A stretch of DNA of 64,000 nucleotides from an uncultured Collinsella sp. GTDB taxonomy: Bacteria > Actinomycetota > Coriobacteriia > Coriobacteriales > Coriobacteriaceae. The notes under the pieces are model-generated. The model saw only the letters and a list, made by a program, of their open reading frames with translations, was not told the origin of the DNA and ran no database searches. A program made the translations under genes and the position numbers. Positions 7,496 through 14,351 of this stretch are shown piece by piece. Every line of letters starts with the position of its first letter. Position 1 is the stretch's first letter. Where the stretch lies: assembly GCA_900765115.1 (NCBI GenBank), contig CAAFQK010000024.1:23090-87089 (forward strand). The letters run 5' to 3'.

Positions 7496-7906
7496 CTAAT
7501 GCCCGGCACGGAAGCGTCGGGCGTCTGATTCACTCCATGCGGAGGTCATCGACCTCACGGAACTCACGAGTCCGGACCAATGGTGGACACGCCTGCCGCG
7601 GAGGTGGAACGTCTTCTTCGCGACGCCGATGAGGAAGATCAGCTCGTTGCACTTGACCTTGGCCTTGCGCTGGAGGCCCCTCCTCTCGGCGAGGTCGTCA
7701 TCGTCGACGACCTTGATGTTGTTCGCGCTCCAGAGGTACTGGCCGATTGCCACGCTGGCGTCCACGATTCGGGCCGTCAGCATGGCGAACTCGGGCTTGA
7801 AGGTCCTCTCGTTGGCCGTAATCTCGACCGTGTAGGCGCAAAGCTCGTTTGCCTTCGCGAACACTTCCATCCTGCTCTTACCTCGCCTGCTGGCGGGTAC
7901 GGTCAT
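7496..7906 (-). CDS. avd: Avd, DGR accessory variability determinant
   Basis: 136 residues predicted as a helical bundle, with the HLRGRRVHHWSGLVSSV and MTSAWSESDARR segments typical of Avd/four-helix-bundle proteins (S23-like). The start is fixed by AAAGGAGG 6 nt upstream of the ATG. It lies between the variable gene and TR, the standard DGR order. In BPP-1 the homologous pentamer binds the RT and the TR RNA and is needed for cDNA synthesis. That role is carried over by homology of fold and context. Confidence 0.85.
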   Translation of the reverse strand: MTVPASRRGKSRMEVFAKANELCAYTVEITANERTFKPEFAMLTARIVDASVAIGQYLWSANNIKVVDDDDLAERRGLQRKAKVKCNELIFLIGVAKKTFHLRGRRVHHWSGLVSSVRSMTSAWSESDARRFRAGH

Positions 7907-7930
7907 TAATGGCCTCCTTTTGTTGTAGCG

Positions 7931-7954
7931 GCCGGGGCGAGGTGTCGCCCCGGC
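7931..7954 (-). promoter_or_regulatory. Hairpin downstream of VR (homing-associated)
   Basis: A perfect 10-bp stem with a 4-nt loop (GCCGGGGCGA arm), 18 bp beyond the 3' end of VR and just after the target gene stop. In BPP-1 a short hairpin or cruciform at this spot is known to stimulate retrohoming. It has no T tract, so it is not a typical terminator. Confidence 0.7.
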
Positions 7955-7963
7955 GATTGACGA

Positions 7964-9196
7964 TTAACAGATGACGCAAGCGGGGGCCGCGCGATAGCCG
8001 TTGCACGCGCGGCCGCTGCCCACGGAGCCATCGGCGTACACGATGAACGGTGTGCACGCGTTGCCGCGGGCCGCGGACCGCACCCAGGGGGCCTGGGCAG
8101 CCGTCTTGGCGTTGAGCGCGTACTGGATGTACGCAGGCTCCTTCTGCCACAGCGGGGCCTTGGACGTGCCGCCGCGGGCGAGCTTCCAGTACTCCCACGG
8201 GTCGCCCTCGACGCCGTTGACGGAGGACTCGTTGCAGTTGATCCAGTGCTGCTCGAGGCTCGGCAGGAAGAACTTGTCGAAGGTCTTGGAGAGCGCCGGC
8301 GCACCCGAGGTGCCGCCATAGGTGATGTAGCTGCGGGCGGTCACGACCTCAATCTCGCCGACTGCCGCGACGAAGTCGTCGGGCAGCATCGACATGAAGC
8401 CGGCCCTGGAGTCGTACGGTCCGTAGCACACGGACGCGGACGGGATGTGGTCGTAGTCGTGCTTGGGCTTGAACCAGTTGGCGTCGCGGCTGTTGAGCCA
8501 CTGACGGAGGTTCGAGTGCTCCCAGTCGCCGTTGCCGTAGGCGGCGCACTGGATGGACCAGAGGTCGCCGCTCTTGGGCCTGTCGAGCGTGCCGAGGCTC
8601 GTGCCGGCGCTGCCCTCGGCCACGGCGAGCGTCGCCTTCGGGGTGGCCGCGGAGGCGCTGTCGAACACGTAGACCTTCCAGTCGGTCACCTTTGTGTCCC
8701 AGGCCCCGTAGAAGCCGAGGAGCTGGTTGCCCTTGACGAGCGGGTCGGCGAGGGTGAACTGGTAGGTCTTTCCCTTGACCATCGTGCCCTGGCTGTATCC
8801 GAGCGTCACGTTGTAGGTGCCGGCGGGAAGGCCGGACTCACCTGCCACGTAGAACGCCTCTCGGGCGTCGAAGCTGGTGGCGAATGGCAGCGTGTAGTGC
8901 TGCTGTAGGAACATGCCCGGGACGACGTCGCCGACCTTGTTGCGCACGTTGCCGAAGCCCGTGACGTCCCACGGGTCGTCGTACACGTTGGAGCCGTCGG
9001 TCAGCTTGACGACGAGCTGGTCGCCAACGGAGAAGGCCTTGTCTGCCTGACCGGACTTGGCGATGTGCTTCACCTCGTCCCAGCTGACCTCGGTCGAGAC
9101 GGCGTTGTTGCGCACCATCTGTGCGAGCAGGCCGTTCTGCACGTTGAGCGATGCGAGGATCGCGTTGCCGGTATCATCCTTCAGTAATTTGCCCAC
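7964..9196 (-). CDS. DGR target: variable tail/receptor-binding protein
   Basis: 410 residues from a GTG start with AGGAGGAG 7 nt upstream (in-frame codons further upstream lie inside the previous gene). The N-terminus (KLLKDDTGNAILASLNVQNG) is probably the tail-attachment part. The middle is beta-rich. The C-terminal half (GDLWSIQCAAYGNGDW, then SYITYGGTSGAPALSKTF) resembles the C-type-lectin-like folds (DUF6273-type) of gut-phage DGR targets. VR encodes almost the last 43 residues, including WVRSAARGNACTPFIVYADG, and the protein ends two codons after VR. It likely binds the host surface. Confidence 0.88.
   Translation of the reverse strand: MGKLLKDDTGNAILASLNVQNGLLAQMVRNNAVSTEVSWDEVKHIAKSGQADKAFSVGDQLVVKLTDGSNVYDDPWDVTGFGNVRNKVGDVVPGMFLQQHYTLPFATSFDAREAFYVAGESGLPAGTYNVTLGYSQGTMVKGKTYQFTLADPLVKGNQLLGFYGAWDTKVTDWKVYVFDSASAATPKATLAVAEGSAGTSLGTLDRPKSGDLWSIQCAAYGNGDWEHSNLRQWLNSRDANWFKPKHDYDHIPSASVCYGPYDSRAGFMSMLPDDFVAAVGEIEVVTARSYITYGGTSGAPALSKTFDKFFLPSLEQHWINCNESSVNGVEGDPWEYWKLARGGTSKAPLWQKEPAYIQYALNAKTAAQAPWVRSAARGNACTPFIVYADGSVGSGRACNGYRAAPACVIC
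7973..8101 (-). repeat. DGR variable repeat (VR)
   Basis: 129-bp partner of TR at the 3' end of the target gene. The 3' part keeps a G/C-only block (GCGCGGCCCCCG in the sense strand) identical to TR, like the G/C tract that marks initiation of mutagenic homing. Four TR Asn codons in a row become Gly-Ser-Gly-Arg here. Confidence 0.95.
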
Positions 9197-9197
9197 G

Positions 9198-9677
9198 TTA
9201 ATTCTCCTCCTGGCAAATGTCGCCGTCGTCGTCCACGAACAATCCGAGCGGCAGAAGCAACGCCGCCTTCTTGGTGGCCTCGTCGCACGCGGTCTTCGAC
9301 GCGCGGGCCTCTCCAGCGGCTTCGTCGCATGCAGATGCCGAGCTGGTTGCTGCCTCTGTGGCGGACTCGGCAGCCGTGATCGCGGCCGAGGTTTTTCTCT
9401 CCGCTGCGGCCGCAGCGTCATCAGCAGTCTTCTTCGCCTGCGCGGCGGCGCTTCTGGCCGCAGCGGTTGCGGAGTCGGCATTTGCGGCAGCCGTATTCGC
9501 CAAGTCGCTTGCCGCCTCTGCAGCCTTGCGCGCAGCCTCGACGTCGTCATAATTCTCTGGGCGGAGCGGGTAGTCCTTTGACGTGCCGTCTTTCAGTGTG
9601 ACGGTGATGCCGTCAATGTATCCTTCATCGGAGACATTGACCTCCGTCACGGCGCCGCCGGTGTTCTCATCTGCCAC
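9198..9677 (-). CDS. Ala-rich coiled-coil tail fibre-like protein
   Basis: 159 residues. The first ~40 form a small beta segment (GGAVTEVNVSDEGYIDGITV). Residues ~48-140 are an almost pure Ala/Ser/Thr/Glu/Lys coiled coil, typical of trimeric fibre shafts. The GTG start shares its first base with the stop of the preceding gene (TAGTG), and its stop lies 1 nt before the GTG of the variable protein. The three are therefore translated together, and this protein may form the stalk that carries the DGR target. That assembly role is inference. Confidence 0.65.
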   Translation of the reverse strand: MADENTGGAVTEVNVSDEGYIDGITVTLKDGTSKDYPLRPENYDDVEAARKAAEAASDLANTAAANADSATAAARSAAAQAKKTADDAAAAAERKTSAAITAAESATEAATSSASACDEAAGEARASKTACDEATKKAALLLPLGLFVDDDGDICQEEN

Positions 9678-10207
9678 TAGGCATCATCCTTCCTCGATTT
9701 GACCGGGCCCACCAGCAGGCGGTGAACCCGGGTATCCACGCTCCACTCGGCGATGCCGTAGTCCTCGATCTCGCCGAGCACAGCGCGGGCGTCGGCGACG
9801 GTCTGCGCGATCTGCGCCTTGAGCTCCTTGGCCTCGAGCACGAGCGCCTGCAGGTCGCTCACGGTCGGGTCGCTGGGCAGCTGGCCGGGGCTCGATATCG
9901 ACGGCCGGACGCGGAGCGCCCATTCCGGCCGGACGGTCTTGAGCACGTCCGTGCCCCGTCGTCCCTCGATGCCGACTGCCACTTCGCCGTCTTCTGCCAG
10001 GACCTCCCAGGGGATCGGCCATATGCCGTCCTGCCCGGCAGGGGTGTAAGGCCCCTTGGAGCTGACGAAGGTGACCGTCACCTCGAGGCCATTCCATTCC
10101 TCGTCGAGGTCGAGCGTGACGGCGTCCTGGCCGACCGTGCCCTGCACGAGCCTCTTGTCGTCGCATGAGCAGGTGCGGCCTCTGATCTTGATGTTGTGGT
10201 ATCTCAT
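9677..10207 (-). CDS. Phage tail/baseplate protein, hypothetical
   Basis: 176 residues starting MRYHNIKIRGRTCSCDDKRL. The first ~110 are beta-rich (LDLDEEWNGLEVTVTFVSSKGPYTP), like N-terminal baseplate domains (BppU-like) that bind the tail tip. The rest is a short coiled coil. It lies between tail genes and the fibre genes. No specific family is certain. Confidence 0.6.
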   Translation of the reverse strand: MRYHNIKIRGRTCSCDDKRLVQGTVGQDAVTLDLDEEWNGLEVTVTFVSSKGPYTPAGQDGIWPIPWEVLAEDGEVAVGIEGRRGTDVLKTVRPEWALRVRPSISSPGQLPSDPTVSDLQALVLEAKELKAQIAQTVADARAVLGEIEDYGIAEWSVDTRVHRLLVGPVKSRKDDA

Positions 10208-10214
10208 AAGACTC

Positions 10215-10460
10215 CTACGCGATGATTCCGATGGCCGTCCAGAGGGGCGGCGTGCCGATGAGCATGACGCGCTGCCCGGCCGCCGCCCCGCGGCAGCCCG
10301 TCGTCATGCAGATGCCGGGCACGACCGACCCGCCGATGCGCACGTCTACAGTCCTTGAGTCCGATGCGATGACGGTGCCGTAGGCGATCGAGACGCCCGG
10401 GGCGGCCGGGCCGGAGACGATGTCGGCGAGATCGGACGCCAGCGACGGCATATGGTTCAC
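10215..10460 (-). CDS. Small tail protein, hypothetical
   Basis: 81 residues. A GTG start overlaps the stop of the upstream tail gene (GTGA), indicating coupled translation. The sequence is rich in short beta strands (GVSIAYGTVIASDSRTVDVRIGG), like small OB-fold or beta-barrel tail-tip components. No named family is recognised. Confidence 0.6.
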   Translation of the reverse strand: MNHMPSLASDLADIVSGPAAPGVSIAYGTVIASDSRTVDVRIGGSVVPGICMTTGCRGAAAGQRVMLIGTPPLWTAIGIIA

Positions 10461-12034
10461 GACGCATCACCCCTCAGGTAGTTGCGGAGCTCGAGCCTCA
10501 TGGGGCATCCCATCGTGAGCTCGAGGTCCATCCTCCTGACGCAGGCGCGCATGATCTCCGCGCCTGCGGACGGCAGCCTGATGGAGCACGCCGAGTAGAC
10601 GTCCGCATCCGGGGTGAAGATCGCCGTGATGGTCAGCCGCCGGATGACGGAACACTCGGTGGCGAGCAGGCTCGCCGCCTTCTCGTTGGCCGCCTCGATG
10701 GCGAGCGGCGTCGCCACGGCGCCCTCCTCCACCTTGATCTGCGCGACGTCGATATAGGACCCGGTCGGCGCGCCGTAGGACAGGTAGATGTAGCCGACGC
10801 TGTACTCCTCTGACTTGGTCGGGGTTGCCGCGAGGGTCAGCCTCGTCCAGCCCTGTTCGATATCGAGCGTCCGGCTCTCCCCGCCGTCATCGGGGCGCCA
10901 GATGGGCTGGATCTTCACCTGTGTGCGCGCCGAGGCGTACAGGTAGACGGTCTCTGTGTATGGATGCCCCTTCTTGAGGGATATCTTGTCCTGCGCTAAT
11001 CCGATCTCGCCCGATGCCGACCCCTTGGTGATGCGTATCGCCTGGCTGATGCCCCCGATAGGGCAACCCGACACCCCGACGGCACCCACGATGCCGGCGT
11101 TGCCGCTGGCCCTGAAGGTGGCGCTGTCGTGGGTTCCCGCACCGATGAGCGGGTACGACCCGCCCGCGACCACGCTCTCCCCCGCGGGGAGGTCGCTGTA
11201 CTGGTACCTCTTCACGATGCGCCGGCCAGTCGAGACGGTCGACCACTCGCTCTCGGGGCTGTCGTCGGAGGCGGTTCCCCTGACGCTCTCGCCCTGGACG
11301 GTGAAGTCGACGTGCACGACGTTCACGGCGTCGAAGTCGTCCTGCTCGTCGGTGAGGTCCGGCAGGACCCTGCAGTCCTCACCCTCCGAGAAGGCATGGT
11401 CGATCGGCCTGGCCGCAGGCTCCAGGTACCGCCTGAAGAGCACGCGGCCGTAGGCGTCGGTCGTGGCGCCCCTGAACCCCGCGGCGGCGAGCAGGCGGTT
11501 GACCGCGCCCAGCTTGCTGTCTGGATTGTCGGGCGTGGTGGCGATTCCGAAGACCCACGCCGCCGACAGGGTGTAGTCGCTCGGCTCGGCGATGACCTCG
11601 AGCCCGCAGCCCTCGGCGATCTCCCTGGCGGCTGCGACCGCGTTGGAGCCCGCCGGGATGGCATACGGCTCATCGAAGTCGTCCTTTGCGAGGTCGTGGA
11701 GCCTGCCGTACAGCGTCGCCGTGCCGGTCGCGACCTCGCCGCTGACCGAGCGCGACGGCGTCGAGCACTCGAAGGTGCCCAGGCACACGGCGCGCGAGGC
11801 GCCCGTGAGCGGGTCCTCGGCATCGAGGTAGATGCGCACGAAATCGTTGCCCACGTCGAGCCTGCCGACGTAATCCAGCGATGCGGACTCGTAGGTGTCC
11901 GTGTCCTGGTTGCGGCTGATGCTACCGCCGGTGAAGGACTCGATGGAGCCGACCTCCAGGCCGGTCGCCCGCGACACGCGGACGTACCGGTAGGAGGCCC
12001 TGAACGGCGACAGCCAGATATCATCCGACGCCAT
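10457..12034 (-). CDS. Tail-associated baseplate protein
   Basis: 525 residues from the ATG at 12034 (GGAGGGAG upstream). The N-terminal third (YRYVRVSRATGLEVGSIESF, ATGTATLYGRLHDLAKDDFD) resembles phage tail-hub/baseplate proteins with a split-barrel fold. The middle contains a carbohydrate-binding-like beta sandwich (around TVYLYASARTQVKIQPIWR), and the C-terminus is again hub-like. It overlaps the end of the FN3-rich tail gene by 14 nt. Exact function unknown. Confidence 0.65.
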   Translation of the reverse strand: MASDDIWLSPFRASYRYVRVSRATGLEVGSIESFTGGSISRNQDTDTYESASLDYVGRLDVGNDFVRIYLDAEDPLTGASRAVCLGTFECSTPSRSVSGEVATGTATLYGRLHDLAKDDFDEPYAIPAGSNAVAAAREIAEGCGLEVIAEPSDYTLSAAWVFGIATTPDNPDSKLGAVNRLLAAAGFRGATTDAYGRVLFRRYLEPAARPIDHAFSEGEDCRVLPDLTDEQDDFDAVNVVHVDFTVQGESVRGTASDDSPESEWSTVSTGRRIVKRYQYSDLPAGESVVAGGSYPLIGAGTHDSATFRASGNAGIVGAVGVSGCPIGGISQAIRITKGSASGEIGLAQDKISLKKGHPYTETVYLYASARTQVKIQPIWRPDDGGESRTLDIEQGWTRLTLAATPTKSEEYSVGYIYLSYGAPTGSYIDVAQIKVEEGAVATPLAIEAANEKAASLLATECSVIRRLTITAIFTPDADVYSACSIRLPSAGAEIMRACVRRMDLELTMGCPMRLELRNYLRGDAS

Positions 12035-14348
12035 TGGGCTCCCTCCATCTCTCTCGTTTTGTCGAGGCCGACACCCTGTAGTCCTCCGGTGCGCACCTGG
12101 CGAGCGTCGCCGTGACCGCCGCGAAGCCGCGGTCGCCGAGGTGCGGGCGCACCCAGGCGCTGCCGTATCGATCGAGCAGGCCGCGCACCCGCAGGTAGTC
12201 GCCCTCATCGATCGTGAACTCCATCGACTCCTTTATCGTGGAGTTGCCGCTCTCGAATCCCATCGGGAGGCCGCCGCCGACGAAGTGGAACTGGTCTCGC
12301 TCGCGCTCGACCGATACCGAGTACTGCGGCGGTCCGCCCATGTTGCGGTCGCCCACGACGGCCTCGGACGCGTCCGGACCGAAGTTGAGCGCGAAGCCGT
12401 CGCACCGGCACACGGTCGAGACCTCGGTCGTCGAGGACGTGCCGCTTGCGGCGTGGCCGCGCGCCATGTAGGAGAACTCGACGTTCAGCGGCGGCAGGCG
12501 GTCGATGACGCTCTGGCCTGACTTGAGCCCGCGCGCGAGCACGAGCCGCGACCCGTCGGCCAGCACGCGCTCGATGTCGAAGGACGCGCACGGCGGCAGG
12601 TTGTGCACGATTGCGTGCGTGCCCCTCACGGTCAGTCCGCCGGTCACGCGGATGTTCCCCTCGGCTGTCACGGCCATGGGGCCCGTCAGCCTGTGCCCGC
12701 TGACCGCGAACTCTGAGATGCCGTCGCGGACCGTGATTACGGCGGCGAGCGCGTCGTCATACGACACGTTGACGATCGGTGTCGCCGGCGGCAGCCAGTC
12801 GGTCGAGAACGACCTCGTGGCGGTCACGGAGAGGCCCGAGCCGCCGCGGACCGTGAGCTCGAGGACGTAGTCCGCCCCGTTCTCGACGCCCGACGCGATC
12901 TCATGGGCGCGCGCGTCGGTCGAAGGGGCGACGTCGACGAGCGCGGAGCCGTCCCTCAGCAGCCTGAGGCGCTGGTAGGAGACGCCGGTCTCGTCCGCCA
13001 CGACCCAAGTCGCGCGGAGCGGGAGCTCGACGACGGTCTCGCCGTCATCGGCCGGGAGCGAGATGAACGCCTGGGGCGGGTCGGCGACGTTGAAGGCCGC
13101 GTATCCCGACCACGGTCCCCATGACGGGTCCTGGCCCTTGGTGCGTACGCGGACGCGCCACGCGCCCTTCGCGGCGACCGGCAGCGAGATGGACGACGAC
13201 GCCCCGGCGACGTCCACGGTCTCGACGGCACCCCCGGGTCGCGTGACCTCGACCTGGGCCGCGGTCTGCGCGGTCCCGTCCGGGTGGTTGCGCGTCCAGG
13301 AGATGTCCGCCGTGGAGCCGGTGGGGTACGCCGGTTCCACCCCTCCCACGGCCGGTGCGTACGGCGCGCAGATGGTCGCGACCGGATTGGAGGCGCACCA
13401 TGCCGAGGCGACGGTCTCGCCGCCGCCGTCGACGGGGTTCTCCTTATAGGTCCTGACCTCGTAGACGACGCGGTCGCCTGCGAGCACCGCGGGGTCGGCC
13501 ATCGACCAGACCCCTGGCTCGACCTTGTCGGCGTCAAGCGAGCGCGAGGCATAGGTCCTGCCGGCGTCCGCAGTGGCGCGCACCTCGAAACCCGTTATCC
13601 ACGACGGGATGTCCGGGCCGCGCACGATGAGATAGACCTCGCCGTCCCCGGCCCGCTCGAGCGACACCGAGGCGGGCGGCGCGGGTGTCTTGTAGACGCG
13701 CACCGAGTTCGACATGTCCGACGTTCCGCCGCGCCAGCGCGCTCGAACGTCGTAGTCGTAGTAGTTGTTCGCCGCCGTGGTCGCGTCGCGGTAGTTCGAG
13801 ATCGTTTCGCGGCTATACAGGTTCTCGGTCGGGCCGCCGTTCGTGTGGCGGTACGCGTTGCTGCCCTCGTAGTATTTCCGGGCGCCATCGTCCGGATGGT
13901 TGACCCACTCGAACTCGGTGACGTCGTCGGTCGAGAGCGTGACCCTCAGGTCGGTCGGCGCGTCCGGCTTGTAGGCGGGGATCTTGGGGATGCCGGCGCT
14001 CTCGCCGCATGAGGTCACGGATCCGACGCCCCCGTAGCCGCCCACCGAGACGGACTCGGTATAAGCCTCGACCCAGACTCCGTAGTCATCGTCCCTGCGG
14101 GCGGCGTCGGTGTATCCGCTGACGGTGACGGCACGCTGGCCACTGGAGGTCGTGTAACCGTCGCCGCTCGCCCGCCAGACGCCGCCGACCTTGACGTGGA
14201 GGCGCACGCCGTAGTAGTACCAGTTGCCGAAGTCGACAGCGGCGCTCCAGTGGATTCGCGCGGTCGAGTCGCTGATGTTCTCGACCCAGGTCGACAGGGA
14301 GACCCCGTAGTACTTGACGTTATTTCGCTTTGTCTCCGCGTATGCCAT
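12021..14348 (-). CDS. Tail protein with fibronectin/Ig-like repeats
   Basis: 775 residues. Repeated ~90-residue beta sandwiches can be seen, with linkers such as PDAPTDLRV and PAPPASVSL and strand motifs ending in W/Y-x-V-R-x-R. This is the pattern of FN3 domains in siphovirus tail-tip proteins. The C-terminal ~150 residues (QYSVSVERERDQFHFVGGG) look like a different, tail-tube-related domain. It lies directly after the tape measure gene, the position of distal tail proteins. FN3 domains may bind cell-surface sugars. Confidence 0.7.
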   Translation of the reverse strand: MAYAETKRNNVKYYGVSLSTWVENISDSTARIHWSAAVDFGNWYYYGVRLHVKVGGVWRASGDGYTTSSGQRAVTVSGYTDAARRDDDYGVWVEAYTESVSVGGYGGVGSVTSCGESAGIPKIPAYKPDAPTDLRVTLSTDDVTEFEWVNHPDDGARKYYEGSNAYRHTNGGPTENLYSRETISNYRDATTAANNYYDYDVRARWRGGTSDMSNSVRVYKTPAPPASVSLERAGDGEVYLIVRGPDIPSWITGFEVRATADAGRTYASRSLDADKVEPGVWSMADPAVLAGDRVVYEVRTYKENPVDGGGETVASAWCASNPVATICAPYAPAVGGVEPAYPTGSTADISWTRNHPDGTAQTAAQVEVTRPGGAVETVDVAGASSSISLPVAAKGAWRVRVRTKGQDPSWGPWSGYAAFNVADPPQAFISLPADDGETVVELPLRATWVVADETGVSYQRLRLLRDGSALVDVAPSTDARAHEIASGVENGADYVLELTVRGGSGLSVTATRSFSTDWLPPATPIVNVSYDDALAAVITVRDGISEFAVSGHRLTGPMAVTAEGNIRVTGGLTVRGTHAIVHNLPPCASFDIERVLADGSRLVLARGLKSGQSVIDRLPPLNVEFSYMARGHAASGTSSTTEVSTVCRCDGFALNFGPDASEAVVGDRNMGGPPQYSVSVERERDQFHFVGGGLPMGFESGNSTIKESMEFTIDEGDYLRVRGLLDRYGSAWVRPHLGDRGFAAVTATLARCAPEDYRVSASTKRERWREPNGVG

Positions 14349-14351
14349 GCC

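Noticed and set aside
7192..7533. N-terminal extension of the reverse transcriptase
   Set aside because: It is the translated template repeat: Asn-rich, matches VR, and known RTs of this class start near MSFECLWEAM. Not listed as protein.
9197..9550. Upstream extension of the variable tail protein
   Set aside because: It is the shadow of the Ala-rich coiled-coil gene; the GTG with AGGAGGAG is the better start.
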